Of a stretch of 64,000 nucleotides of DNA, positions 12,500 to 25,100 are shown piece after piece; the first letter of the stretch is position 1, and each line of letters opens with the position of its first letter. The stretch is from Impatiens glandulifera (taxonomy: Eukaryota > Streptophyta > Magnoliopsida > Ericales > Balsaminaceae). Made by a program: the position numbers and the translations under genes. The stretch spans positions 58,692,619 through 58,756,618 of the forward strand of contig NC_061862.1 of NCBI RefSeq assembly GCF_907164915.1. Direction: 5' to 3'. The notes below the pieces were generated by a model, which had not been told where the DNA came from, made no database searches, and saw nothing but the letters and a program-made list of their open reading frames with translations.

Positions 12500-13500
12500 A
12501 TGTATTTCATCTCGACCTCTTTACTCAATTCAGCCTTCAATTTGTCAATTTTATATTGGCTCTATGATACTATCAACATATCATTAATGTACAAGAATAG
12601 ATAGATATAAGAATTATCTTGCAATTTGCGCAAATACACACAGGAATCGAATATGTTTCTTGTGTACTTGTGGTCCATCATAAACTTGTCAAGTCGCGTG
12701 TACCATTGTCTCGGCGATTGTTTCAACCCGTACAATGATTTGTTTTACTTGCAAACTCAATTTTCTTTATCAGTAACTTTGAATCCATCAGGTTGAGACA
12801 TGTAGATTTCCTCATTCAAATGACCGTGTAAAAATGCGGTCTTCACATCTAGTTGATCTAGCTCCAATTTCATTTGAGGTACCAAGGAAAACAAAATTCT
12901 AATGTAAGAGTTTTTAACAATAGGCGAAAATACCTCATTATAATCAACTCCTTCCTTTTGAGCGTAATCTTTAGCTACCAATTTTTCCTTGTAGCGAACA
13001 TCAAATTTTTCTAGAAATCCTTCTTTCTTAGCAAATATCCATTTACAACCAATATCCATCTTCCCTTTTAGTAGATGTGTCAACTTGCATATCTCATTTT
13101 TCTGAAGATATTGCATCTCATTTTCCATAGCACCTTTCCTTTGTCCATTTTCAGTACTTAGACTGACATCTGAAAAAGTGGATGGAACATCATCTACGAC
13201 TAGAAGTGCATAGGCTGTCATGTCAACAAACTGAACTGGTTTTTGAATAACTCGTCTTGGTCTGTTCACAACAATTGATTCACATCGTTGTGAAGGTTCT
13301 TGGGTCGGAATCTCTTCCTCATTTGACTATTCGTCTATCATCGGAGAGTCACTTATAGTTGGACTTATCTTTATTTGCTCAAACTCTACCTATTACGGAG
13401 TACAATCAATCTTGTTTGTGTTACCTTATTCAATACTGAATAATCGTTAAAAGTAACATCTCTACTGATAAATATTTTCTTTGCATCCAAACACCAGAGT
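12500..13500 (-). pseudogene. copia reverse transcriptase, N-terminal part
   Basis: The open frame at 13269-12757 contains GCKWIFAKKEG, VRYKEKLVAKDYAQKEGVDY and LDQLDVKTAFLHGHLNEEIY, the usual copia RT blocks. Downstream, in a separate frame near 12600-12570, the catalytic box reads LYINDMLIVS, so the YVDD signature is YIND and is followed by a stop. The frame breaks between the two parts show that it is dead. RNase H is absent, because the 3' LTR starts about 120 bases farther on. Confidence 0.85.
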
Positions 13501-13505
13501 TGATA

Positions 13506-14282
13506 TGTTACGCCCTAAATTCCTACTTTCATGCACCTAAATCAAGGCAATTTTGGACATAAATGCGGAAACGCTAGGGTGCCTATCTGACCCGATCATT
13601 GAAAAGGTTGATAGAAAATACGGTCCTACGGTCTCGGTCCCTCCTTCCACACACATCTCTAACACCACGCTTCCGCTCCAACTCTTCCTTCACCTGTCAT
13701 AAAATCCGCTGGCTGGATTCCTACACCACACAAGCATAGTGAGTCTACGGACCCAGCAAGCATTTATAAGAAAACCATTTAAGCCATTGCATCCATGAGG
13801 GTTTTTAAGGGTATCTCATCAATCAATCATGTATAGTTGCATACTGAGCACATATTCGGGTCCTTAGCCCGGAGAGCTGATCCTCCGGGGTGGGCATCCC
13901 TTCGTCAATTCCTCCAGCCATATTTGAGAGCATCGGACCACCAGAGCTCATCCTGCGTGGCCATCCTCTCGTATCCGTCAATTCCTCCATGATTATCTCT
14001 TAGATTCCATAGCCCTTAACTCAAAACCATCCTTCTTTAGAAAACCATGGACTTGCAATGAAAACATGCTTTGAAACCATATGCATCATTTATATAAAAT
14101 ACATGATAAATAGCACTGTGTGGGTTTTAGAAAGCGTATAGAAAAGTACTTGCCTTAGAATTCCTTGTTTGCGGAATCTTCGGTCGGACCACTCGGCCCT
14201 GGGTGCCATCATCCACGGTCGTAGATCTCAGTCAAGACCGCAGATTCCTCGGTCAAGAAAAACGTGATTTTAGGACGTGACA
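13506..14282 (-). repeat. LTR (3', left) of the 1.8-kb element
   Basis: 777 bases, TGTTACGCCC to GACGTGACA. It is followed by the polypurine tract (14283-14296 on the plus strand reads aactaccccccttа as its complement) and is nearly identical to 14524-15299. Confidence 0.9.
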
Positions 14283-14523
14283 AACTACCCCCCTTATAAT
14301 GAATTTCGTCCCCGAAATTTGATAATAAAAGGCAGTAAAAAGAGTGTGTTTGTGAAAAATGGTTTCATGAAAAACATTATTTCCAACCTTTATGAAAAAC
14401 GATTTCATGTCATGCAAAACATCATTTAAAAACAATTTACAGACATGAAGGCCTTGGAGGTGCATCTGCAGGAGCATATGTGTGAAAGTACAAAGGTTCG
14501 GAACCGTTGCTCTGATACCAAGT

Positions 14524-15299
14524 TGTTACGCCCTAAATTCCTACTTTCATGCACCTAAATCAAGGCAATTTCAGACATAAATGCGGAAACGCTAGGGTGC
14601 CTATCTGACCCGATCATTGAAAAGGTTGATAGAAAATACGGTCCTACGGTCTCGGTCCCTCCTTCCACACACATCTCCAACACCACGCTTCCGCTCCAAC
14701 TCTTCCTTCACCTGTCATAAAATCCGCTGGCTGGATTCCTACACCACACAAGCATAGTGAGTCTACGGACCCAGCAAGCATTTATAAGAAAACTATTTAA
14801 GCCATCGCATCCATGAGGGTTTTTAAGGGTATCTCATCAATCAATCATGTATAGTTACATACTGAGCACATATTCGGGTCCTTAGCCCAGAGAGCTGATC
14901 CTCCGGGGTGGGCATCCCTTCGTCAATTCTCCAGCCATATTTGAGAGCATCGGACCACCAGAGCTCATCCTGCGTGGTCATCCTCTCGTATCCGTCAATT
15001 CCTCCATGATTATCTCTTAGATTCCATAGCCCTTAACTCAAAACCATCCTTCTTTAGAAAACCATGGACTTGCAATGAAAATATGCTTTGAAACCATATG
15101 CATCATTTATATAAAATACATGATAAATAGCACTGTGTGGGTTTTAGAAAGCGTATAGAAAAGTACTTGCCTTAGAATTCCTTGTTTGCGGAATCTTCGG
15201 TCGGACCACTCGGCCCTGGGTGCCATCATCCACGGTCGTAGATCTCAGTCAAGACCGCAGATTCCTCGGTCAAGAAAAATGTGATTTTAGGACGTGACA
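14524..15299 (-). repeat. LTR (5', right) of the 1.8-kb element
   Basis: 776 bases. The primer-binding site for initiator tRNA-Met lies immediately to its left (14504-14520). Confidence 0.9.
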
Positions 15300-15659
15300 T
15301 GATATCTTTTAACTCTATTAGTAAATTCCATAAAGAGAGACTTATTTCCTCGTGGATTTAACTTTGATTAAACCACATGATAATATGATGTAGAACCAAA
15401 AATATGTACATAATCAAAAATCAGTTGCAGGTTTTCCAGACCATACCTCTAATGGAGTTCGCCACCAAATGCAAATGATGGTAGTAGATTTTACCAAATG
15501 TTGAGCATATGCCATAACTTCAGCCCAAAATTTATTGTCTAACTCAGCATCAGACAACATACACCAAACTTTATCCACAATGTTCTGTTCATACGTTTCG
15601 ATACTCTATATTTTGTTGTGGTATTTTTCTAACTGTGAAGTGTCGAACTATGCCACACT

Positions 15660-16214
15660 TAGGGGTGTTCAAGATTTGGTCTGAACCGAATATCCGACCG
15701 AATTCAAATTCACCGAATTCGAATAAATCGAATTCGAATTTCATTTTCGGTTTTCGAATCGAATTTCAAACCAATTCAAATTCAAATACGGTTTTCGAAT
15801 TGGTTTTCGAGTTTGGGTTTCAACTCGAAAACCAAACCGAAAACCGAATTCATTTTTTAATTATTTATTCTTCCAAACTTAACTTAAGAATAAGTTCTAA
15901 ATAATCAAACTAGAATATTTTGAATAAAGATTTATAATAAAAGAAAAAAGAAACAAAAACACTAGTAGTCTAGTGGTAGAATAGTACCCTACCATAGTAT
16001 AGATCCCTGGTTCAATTCTTGGTTTGTAGATTTTATTTTGAGTTCAAAATAAAAGAAAATTGAATTCGGGTTGAATTCAAATTAATTCAGTTCGGTTTAA
16101 TTAGAATTTATTCGAATTCGGTTCGGTTTTCGAATTGGCGAAAAAAATAAAAAATTCGAAGAAACCGAATTGAGGAATTCGAATAACCCGAAACCGAACC
16201 GATGAACACCCTTA
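15660..16214. mobile_element. hAT-type MITE with a tRNA-Gly-derived segment
   Basis: The ends are TAGGGGTGTTCA and, inverted, TAAGGGTGTTCA. They are flanked by a perfect 8-base target duplication, GCCACACT (15652-15659 and 16215-16222), which is diagnostic of hAT-type transposition. The 555-base interior has no coding capacity. It is made of GAATTCGAAT/CGGTTTTCGAATTGG-type subterminal repeats in inverted arrangement, and it carries a degenerate tRNA-Gly-like block near its middle. Confidence 0.9.
15957..16028 (+). pseudogene. tRNA-Gly(GCC)-derived sequence inside the MITE
   Basis: The run TAGTCTAGTGGTAGAATAGT followed by ACCCTACCA and, after a short arm, GGTTCAATTCTTGG follows plant tRNA-Gly(GCC) nearly base for base in the D-arm and anticodon-arm region. 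It keeps recognisable A and B boxes. Acceptor and anticodon stem pairing is lost, and the GCC anticodon reads ACC, so it should not be a working tRNA. The match is from memory of the tRNA sequence. Confidence 0.75.
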
Positions 16215-17966
16215 GCCACACTCTTGACATAACTTCTGGAATGAATCATTATTGTATTCTCCACCGTTATTAGTTTGGAGAATTTTGATATTTCTTCCTA
16301 TTTCGTTTTCCATTTGAGAAAAATCTTAAATACTTCATCTTTGTTCTTCATAGTAAACACCCATACTTTTCTAGAAAAATTATCAACAAAAGTAACAAAA
16401 TATTGTTTACCTCCAAGAGATGGGGTCTTAGTAGGTCCCTAGACACCTGAGTGCACATAGTCCAAAATACCTTTGGTGTTATGGATAGTAGTGCTAGATT
16501 TTACTCGCCTTTGTTTTTCCAAAACACAATATTCACAAAAATCTAATTTACAAACTTGTGTACCTTTAAGAAATTCTTTCTTGACAAGAGTTTGCATAGA
16601 TTTTTCATCAGAACGTCCCAATGGCATATACCATAGTTTTGTTGCCTCTAATTCCTTACGACTCCCGGAAGTTGATACAGTTGTTATCCCATTAACTATA
16701 CTACCTTCATAGTAATACAAATTATTACTTTTCCTAATGGCTTTCAACAACACTAGCACTCCAGAGATTACCTTAAGAATTGCATTTTCTATTCTCACTT
16801 GTAGGCTTTTTGACTCCAAGCCCCCCAAGGAAATGAGATTCTTTTTTATATTCGGTATGTATCGAACGTCTTTGATAATTTTGGTGGATCTGTCATCATT
16901 TTTCAGCTTGATTGAACATATCTCTTTTATTTTACATGTATTGACATCTCCCATGTAAACAACTCCACTATCTAGTTCTTTAAAATCAAATAACTACTTT
17001 CGAACTAGTGTCATATGATAAGTGTAGACTGAGTCCAATATCCACGCATCAAGATGTGATGTTGTGTGTGATATCGACAAAAAGAGAATTCTAATTTGCA
17101 TCACCTCTGTTTTCTGCTTCAACATTTGCATCTTCAAAATATTTCTCTTTCTTCTTCAACTTTGGGCAGTTAATCTTCCAATGTTCTTTCTCACAACAGA
17201 AAGCACATTCATCTTTGGAAACTCTACTTTTGGATCTTTCTTCTTCTCCTTTTGATTTGCTTTGATGATGGCCCATGAGCATCAATGTTTCATTTATTGT
17301 AGCTATTTTATTTTTTATTTTGTCCTACTTTCTCAATTCGTGACTTTATAAAGAAGAACTTACAACATCAATATATAAATTTTCATTCCCATAAAATAAC
17401 GTTGTTTCAAAATGTTCAAATTCATCAGGAAGTGACGATAACAACATCAAAGCCATATCTTCATCATCAAATTTCACATCAAGATTTAAAAGATCTGCTA
17501 CTAATTGATTAAACTTAGTAATGTGTTCATTCATGGTGATACTTGACTGATAATCAAATCGGAACAATCAATTTTTTATTAGGAGCTTATTTTGACCACT
17601 CTTCTTCATAAATCTGTCCTCCAATGCTTGCCATAGTTTCTGTGTAGAAGTTTCGTTCTTCACGACATACTTCTCTCTAGACATGCACGATCAAATTGTT
17701 TCGCACGCCAATCAATTCATGATACTCTAATCTTTTTTTATATATCATCCGGGTTTCTAATCTCAATAGCAACATTTAGACCTTGTTGAAAAAGACAATC
17801 TAGAACCTCATCTTGTCACATGTCGAAATGCCAAGTTCCATCAAATATTCCACCGCAAACTTCAAATTCGACATCGGGATCCTTGTCCAGGATGACGAAG
17901 GAGTTGATGCCCCTTTTGAAGACTCAGTCGCCATTCCAAGGACGAACTTTTAGCTCTAATACCACT

Positions 17967-18282
17967 TGTTGGGTAAAACTGACAGAATAAAGAAGAAACG
18001 TAAAAAATGACACACTAAGAATTTGATAACAAAGTTCGATCAAATGTTACATACGTCTCCGAGTACTAAGACTATCAATTAATATAGAATAAGAGATACA
18101 AGTATTGAGTGCCAAAAAATCAAAGAGAGGGAGTTTATTTTATAGACTAAGAAATTTTCTCCACTCCCATCATCTTCCGATATGGGATTCTAATTGCGAG
18201 GAGAGTTTCTTTTATATACTAAGAAACTTCTCACTCCCATCATTTTTTGATGTGAGATTCTAATTGTGCCAAAAAAATAACA
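17967..18282 (-). repeat. copia 5' LTR (right)
   Basis: Begins TGTTGGGTAAAACTGACAG and ends AAAAAATAACA. The primer-binding site TGGTATTAGAGC follows it on the minus strand. Confidence 0.8.
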
Positions 18283-18454
18283 GGTGAAACTCTAGAGCTT
18301 AACTGGGTTTGAACGATTTTTTTTAATTTAATTAAAAACTATATTTTTTTATAATATCTTATGTGAGTGTTGATATATATCAAATAATGTTCTGAATATA
18401 TTAACAAATTTAATAATATGTGTTCGTTAACTCCAACTCCACTCTAGTTTCATG

Positions 18455-19040
18455 TATTTCCAAATAGGACAATATGATTTTCTCATCAATTTTTCAATTA
18501 TGCTGAGAAACATGGTGATAAGAAATTGACTTTGAAGGAAGATGGTCATAATGTACTTTCTAGTGAGATTTGAATAATGCAAATAATTTGTGTAATTATT
18601 TGGAATGTTTTTATCATGTCACAAATGAAATTTGTGATAGCAAGTATGTCAAATCAAATGGTGTCTCATATTATCAAAAAAATATTAGAGGAAGCTTATA
18701 TGATAGTGTAAAACAAGTTATAGAAGATATGTATGATGATTATAAGAGATTGTATGTGTCTAAAGATTCTTCCATTACTATTTGTTTCTTCAAGTTCTAT
18801 TTCACTGAGATGTTCCTATTTTGGATGCAACAAATTCTTATGTTTGTGCAAGAAACTGAGAAAAATATTAGACATCGATTGGAAAAACAGTAGCAATAGT
18901 AGAAAACCAATGTTATAGCTAAATCAACTTCGAAATTGTAACTATATTTGGATGAGGCAGACCATCCATATACAAAAGGGTTTGATATTTGATCTTGGTG
19001 TAGGAAGAACAATGCAAGATTTCTTGTACTTGTTAATATT
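18455..19040 (+). pseudogene. hAT transposase, C-terminal part, decayed
   Basis: Near 18560 the plus strand reads DWNNANNLCNYLECFYHVTN and then SKYVKSNGVSYYQ and VIEDMYDDYKRLY. This fits the 'FL-x-x-FY-x-AT-x-x-SGSKY-x-TSN' block of hAT transposases (the RNase-H-like/DUF4413 part). At 18942-19040 LYLDEADHPYTKGFDI, a stop, then SWCRKNNARFLVLVNI matches the C-terminal dimerisation region (YL-x-E ... FDIL-x-WWK-x-N ... YP-x-L). With the BED part at 11186-12073 it forms one old hAT gene split by the copia element. Confidence 0.6.
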
Positions 19041-22000
19041 CTTGTCTTTAAATTACAATATATATAATGATGTTACAAATAAATTATATAAATTAGAATA
19101 TACAAAGAACAAAATTACCAATTTGAGAAGTTGATTCGTGGTATGTGCTATGAACATTTCCCTAAAAACAGTTTCACCGTCTCCCCTTGTCCTGAAGTTT
19201 ATCACAGATGAATATCTCATAGGGTACAACGAATCTAGTAGTAATTTAGCACTGAAATCACTACTCAGCAAACTTGACAAAGTACATGAATCGATCATCA
19301 TGTTTCAATAGAAATATGACAAGTCAAGAACTCGAAGAACACTCACAAAATAAGAAGAGGGATTTTGAAATTCTAGAGAAAAGAACTCTTAGAATTATAG
19401 AGTGAGAAATGATAAGATGATATGATAAGTACAATAGATGGTGTGGGATATAATTTATACTTATATGGTTGAAATAATAAATTGTTAATTAAAATCATCA
19501 ATTGATCCAATGGGTTGGCTTGCTTGCCTCTTCATTTGCCTCAAAATTTCCTCTTAGTTAAGGTAATTTCTTGCCAAAATTAATTAAGACATTTATTTTA
19601 TAATACCACGTCACATGATTTTTCAATTGTTAATAATATTATTAAATTATCAAAACAATTGATAATAATAAACTCACTAGAAATTAACAACATTTTTTTA
19701 ATTGTTTATCAAAACATTTTAAATCAGTTAATTTAATTAATTAATTCAAATTATACATTTGAATCAAATTTCACCATTTAATTCATGTTTGAATATCATG
19801 TGAATTTGATTTTATTTTATTACCCATATTTTAATTTTCATTCATTAATGAAATTTATAGATTTAGTGTAAAAATTTCAACAATCCCCCATACTAATGGA
19901 AATTGAAAAATTAACCCGATGAAAGGCTCAATAGTTGAATCCTACATAGGATAGGTATGAGTAACCTTTTAAACATTCTCTTATGAAAGTATATAACTTT
20001 ACTAGTTGATTAATATACTCGATTTCCTTGAACTAGTGTGTAAACGATTATAAACTTTCACATAAATTTTTTCCTAATACATATCAAACTCTCATGGTTG
20101 TGTCCGTTTTGGTCATGAAACACGTGTCTAGTTTAGTGAGGGTCTAGAATTGTGTTTTGCAATTCTTTCAAAGCGACCCCCCTTCTCCCTCACATAAGTG
20201 GTCTTTTTACTCACAAAGAATCATTAAAAACGATATGTTTATTATCGTCAAAATATATATTGTTTCGTTATAGGATTAATGCTCAACAATAATCTTCCAA
20301 GTCAGTACGATTAAGTTATCCCATTGAACATAATTCTTGGGATCTTTAGTTTGCATAGGTTGAGTTTTCCTTCTTACCAACTTATAATAAGCTCATGTAT
20401 TTAAAAGATTTTCAAACTAACTCTCTATTCAATACTTTGGTAGTGGATCCACAATATTAGAGAGTATAGTCTAATGACATTATGTTTAAGACGTGTATGT
20501 CAAGACTTATCATTGACTCTAAGTTTGTCCATTTTCAAATTAATATCACAATAATAAGAATTTTCCTTTTAGACAATCTTGAAATATTTTCTAATAAACA
20601 GTCATTCATACATTCTTTCGTAAAAAAATATTGTTTACTTGACTAACTAGTAGACAAAATGTCTTTGAACTATAATGCCTTCATGTAAATTATTACATAT
20701 TTCACAAAAAAGAAATTGACATATGTCAAAAAATTATGAATATAGTTTATATAATTTAATCTATCAATCATAATTTTGTTAGAAGATTTTCACTTGTAGA
20801 CATAATTTTAAGTGTAAACATATTCACTTGTAGACATAAAGTCTTTCTTATCAACTTTTTCATTTGATAATGACATGATACCTCTTTTAGTGCTACGTAC
20901 TCACATCCGTAGTGGATTTAATCATTTTTATCGTAATTCCAATGATAAAGATATTGTATAAAGATATGTAATGAAATGACCATTTTTATTGTCTTCATAA
21001 TATACACAATTGTCACCTTCATTGACTTTTCAGTTAAAATCAAAATATGATCAAAATTTTCATATTATTATTGTAAACATTGTTATAAGTCATACAAAAA
21101 CTTTACAAACAAAATTTTCTTAATTAATTTATTTAATAAAATATATTTTGAAGATATTTGTTTTTAAATTTGTATGAAAATAATATTAAAGAAAAACGTG
21201 TCTCTTGATTTCAAACCTTCAAAAAAATCAAATTGAGCATCAACTAAGCAAATATAAATAAGACATTTTCTTGTTATATTATTTTTTTGTTGTAAAATTG
21301 CGCAACTATATATATTGTGTAGAGAAAATATTTTTCTAACAATAAATTATATTTTTATTTATCATAATATAGACACTAGTTTTTCTGTTATTATTATCAA
21401 TAAAAAATATTATCCCACATTCGTGTTAGTATCATTTTAAGTGTGTGAATTAAATTAATAATTTTTAATTAAGAAATTGCCAAACAATTTTTTATAAAAC
21501 TAAGAAAATGAAATATTTTATTATTTATTTAATTAATAAATAAATTTGTTAAAAATAAAAACTCCAACCCCTTTATAACATAAGACTAAATGAACCCATT
21601 GATAATACTAAGTTTAACCATAGTACCTAAGTTTAACCAAGTTTATTTTCTTCCATCTTCTTTTTAATTTAAATGAAAAACATTTTATTTACAAAATAAA
21701 AAAATCTAAAATTAATTTGATACCAAACACAATCATTGGTGGACAAGACACACATGGCTAGGAGTTAAACAAATACACCACCAACTAAAAATCTTATTAA
21801 AAAATATTTGTTAACTTAATATAAAATAAAAAAATGTATTATTCCCAACAAAATATCATTTTAGTAAATCACCGAGATTCGTTACACGTCAACTTCACAA
21901 TAATCAACAAATCTTCAATGACTATTTTATTACTTTATTTGGTATTTTTAATTTCTTAATTTAACAATAATAAAAAAATCATTCTACACATACTTCTCAA

Positions 22001-22197
22001 AAATTATATAACTCAATTTATGAACTAATTAAATATTCTGTCACACCGAACCATTTTTCCATTCCATACGGCACTCCAAGTGCACCGCCCTATGCCCGCC
22101 CATACTCCATATGGCACTATCGACTGATCTCTCAACTTACTTTTGCAGAAAGTCCAAAAAGTAAAGGAAAAAGAGTCCATCACAGAGAGAGAAAGAG
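19041..22197. other. intergenic region and ALDH10 upstream region
   Basis: No coding sequence is supported. The stretch about 19850-20900 is less AT-rich and reads like decayed transposon sequence (caacaatcccccatactaat), but no domain was found. The last ~180 bases before the ALDH10 start, with scattered CCGCCC and CCCATA motifs and the leader AGAGAGAGAAAGAG, probably hold the promoter and 5' leader. No clear TATA box was identified. Confidence 0.4.
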
Positions 22198-25100
22198 ATG
22201 TCAATCCCGGTGCCTTCCCGTCAGCTGTTCATCGATGGCGAGTGGAGAGAGCCTCTCCTAAAGAATCGTATTCCTATTACCAATCCTGCTACTGAATTGA
22301 TAATAGGTCTCTCACTCTCCTTCTTTTCCCCTCTCTGTCTCACTGTATGATACAAAATGGGTTCTTGTTTTCATAAGTAGAACATCAGTACAGGCCGATT
22401 CAAGTGAACATTTCTTACATAGAGTGTGATGCTAAATATATATATATATATATATATATATAGGTTTAATTTAAGCTTATGGGTTCGTTCTTTTTTGTGT
22501 TTCAGGCAGCATTCCTGCTGCAACTTCTGAAGATGTGGATCTTGCTGTGGAAGCCGCTCGAAGGGCTCTTTCCCGGAACAAAGGCAACGACTGGGCATCC
22601 GCATCTGGGGCTCATAGGGCCAAATATCTACGTGCCATAGCTCTCAAGGTTTTTCTTCTTCATTCATATCTCCCCATTTCTTATTCTAATTCTAGTTTTG
22701 TTTATATCACTTCAGACTTTATAGATAGATCTCTTCAAGTTGATTATCATTTGTAAGTTTTGAATTCTTGGCTTAGGCATGTAGTTGCCTACAAGTTATG
22801 ATATTTAAAGTGAAAATCTACAAGTGAAGCTGGATCAAGTTTATGAAACATTTCATAGCAATCTTCTAACTCTTAAAAATGACTTTTGTCAAATCTTTTG
22901 ATTATTCCTATTTTCCTGGAGTCTTGAGTATGTATTTCTCTCTATTGCTTTCAGATAAAAGAGAGAAAGTCGGAACTTGCAGAACTTGAATCAATGGATT
23001 GTGGAAAACCTCTGGATGAAGCTGCATGGGATATAGTATGGATGATGCTATTTTGCACATAGAAACTTCATGTTAAATAAAGTATGTTTTGTGATGGCTT
23101 ATTCATTTTTGATGATAGGATGATGTATCTGCATGTTTTGATTACTACGCGGACCTTGCTGAAGGCTTAGACGCAAAGCCTAAGACTCATGTTTCTCTTC
23201 CAATGGAGACATTTAAGTGTCACGTTGTTAAGGAACCCATCGGGGTTGTTGGCCTGATTACACCATGGTATTTAAATTGTCCAAACATGTTCTATGCTTT
23301 ATGTTTGAGTATCTCCCTGCATATATATATCCCTTCTTAAGTTTAGAGATTGTTGTCTTTAAAATGTATCAAACTTACCTAGGTGACCTTATAAATTGAG
23401 ATGTTCATCTAGGAGTAATGAAACAGAAATTGTAATGAGCCCATTGGAAACACTAATTGTTTCTGGATAATCTGATCCAGATGAGAAACCGCCAATAAAC
23501 TTATGAATTTGTCTCTGAATTTCTGAATCTGTATTAAGTTTTGTTTCCAAACGTGATATGATCTAGATCCACATCTCCATATACAGATGAGATATATGAC
23601 AGAAAGAGGTGTTTCCAAAGAGTTCACAATGCACAAGAAGTTTTTTTTATTTCTATTTAAAAGCATAGACCAGCTGGGTAGCTTAGTTGATATCTTGCAC
23701 ACGGTTATGCGTGTTGGCTAGTGTGTTCGTAGAAAAAAGTAATTGTTGTTCCATTATTCCAATTTTCATGTGTTTGGCATTTGGTTCACAAAAGATGTGA
23801 AATGAAATTTCTAACTACATGTGGAATGAGTGGGTAACAAGTATAGAACTAGAGAGGGAGGAGATGAGACTTAGAATGATGAGGGAATTAGACATTCAAC
23901 TATTCAATGCATGCACCTAACTAATTGTTCCCTTACTCTATATAGGACTTGGCCTAACTATTCAATGCATGCACCTAACTAACAGTTACATTGGTTACAA
24001 GTGACCTTGTGGTAGTTATTTAGGTAGTATCCAGGGTTGCACCCCATACATGTTTTGTGTACCCATATCCTCAACATGCATAACCCTACATTCTACCCAA
24101 TACATGTTATTGTGTACCCTCATGATTTACTCATGACATAGTGTTAAGTAGGCTCCTGAATTGTCTGTTAATACTGCTTCTTGTTCTGGAAGGAATTACC
24201 CTCTACTAATGGGCACGTGGAAAGTTGCTCCTGCATTGGCTGCAGGTTGTGCTGCAATTCTCAAGCCATCTGAGTTGGCTTCCATGTAAGTATATGACCT
24301 ACTTACTATTTGGTCTTTGTTTGGCTTGTACAAATTTTAATTATTTTTTCCATATGCTCATTTCTTTTTGGACTACAGAACCTGCTTGGAGTTGGCTGCA
24401 GTGTGTAAAGAGGTGGGCCTTCCCCCAGGTATCCTTAATGTGCTGACAGGGTTTGGCCCTGAAGCAGGTGCTCCTTTAGCCTCTCATCCCAATGTGGATA
24501 AGGTTAGCTCTTATAACATGTATGCAGAATACTTTTTTATTTTTTGAAGAAGGGTCATTTATATGTAGTTGAGACAACAATCAAAACAAATTACACGAAA
24601 GCAAAAATTGAAAGCGAAAAATTAGAGCAACATCAATACAAAGGAAACAAAATTAAAAGTTCATTCATTCTAAGCTCCTTACGAAGTCCTATGATCTCAG
24701 CTAGTGCGGTGCTTTCTTGGAAAAATCCTCCCGTTTCTTTCTAGCCAATAGTCCACCAAATGATGATGGGAATGGGAGTCAAATGCTTTCCAATTTTGGA
24801 CTTCAATTCCCAACCAATCCAAGCCTCCTGGAGATAGGTATCATCCAATTAAGATCAAGAACGTTCCACTATATGACACAGTTGTACATTGTTAAACATT
24901 GATTTGACACATTAAAGATGTCTTTATTATAAAGGTCAAAACTAAATTTCAATAATTTGTACTTGCAGGGATGGCCCTCAGAATTTGGGGCCTAATACTA
25001 ATTTAAATTTTGGGCCCCTAAAATAGTAAAAAAAATTATTTTTTTAAATTTTAATAATATAAAATGAGATATAATGATTAATATATTATAATACTAAAAT

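Larger units (their letters stand above)
13506..15299 (-). mobile_element. young 1.8-kb non-autonomous LTR retrotransposon
   Basis: Two LTRs (13506-14282, 777 bases; 14524-15299, 776 bases) start TGTTACGCCC and end GACGTGACA. They differ, by eye, at about ten bases and one 1-base indel. The element is flanked by a perfect 5-base duplication, TGATA (13501-13505 and 15300-15304). Only about 240 bases lie between the LTRs. On the minus strand these hold the primer-binding site TGGTATCAGAGCAACGG next to the right LTR and a polypurine tract TAAGGGGGGTAGTT next to the left. There is no coding capacity, so the proteins must come from elsewhere. The terminal sequences and the AAGGGGGGTAGTT tract resemble Ty3/gypsy elements more than copia (inference). 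It is inserted in the copia element. Confidence 0.9.
15305..17600 (-). pseudogene. copia gag / pre-integrase / integrase parts, decayed
   Basis: Read from right to left on the minus strand. Gag at 17567-17346 has FNQLVADLLNLDVKFDDED and LLSSLPDEFEHF. A zinc knuckle at 17285-17091 reads CAFCCEKEHWKINC, the C-x2-C-x4-H-x4-C pattern. The pre-integrase region at 16954-16439 has VRYIPNIKKNLISLGGLESK, TKLWYMPLGRSDEKSMQ and CEYCVLEKQ. The integrase C-terminal part at 15560-15410 has LDNKFWAEVMAYAQHLV and TPLEVWSG. The frames are broken by stops and shifts, and a hAT MITE interrupts the integrase. These are the parts expected of a Tnt1-like copia polyprotein; no active protein can be made. Confidence 0.85.
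12074..18282 (-). mobile_element. Ty1-copia retrotransposon, degenerate, hit by two later insertions
   Basis: Direct terminal repeats at 12074-12381 and 17967-18282 begin TGTTAG/TGTTGG and end ACA. They share blocks such as ACTATCAATTAATA and GTGCCAAAAAATCAAA. On the minus strand the primer-binding site TGGTATTAGAGC (17953-17964, plus coordinates) adjoins the right LTR, and the degenerate purine tract AATGTGAAGATTTG adjoins the left one. Gag, zinc knuckle, pre-integrase, integrase and the N-terminal reverse-transcriptase parts follow in copia order. RNase H is missing between RT and the 3' LTR. Inside lie a 1.8-kb LTR element (13506-15299) and a hAT MITE (15660-16214). The LTRs differ at many sites, so the insertion is old. 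No 5-base flanking duplication is seen. Confidence 0.85.

Noticed and set aside
15957..16028. A working tRNA-Gly gene
   Set aside because: Anticodon and acceptor pairing are lost, and it lies within a MITE.
12074..18282. A 5-base target duplication around the copia element
   Set aside because: The bases before 12074 (tgtgg) and after 18282 (ggtga) do not match, so none is claimed.
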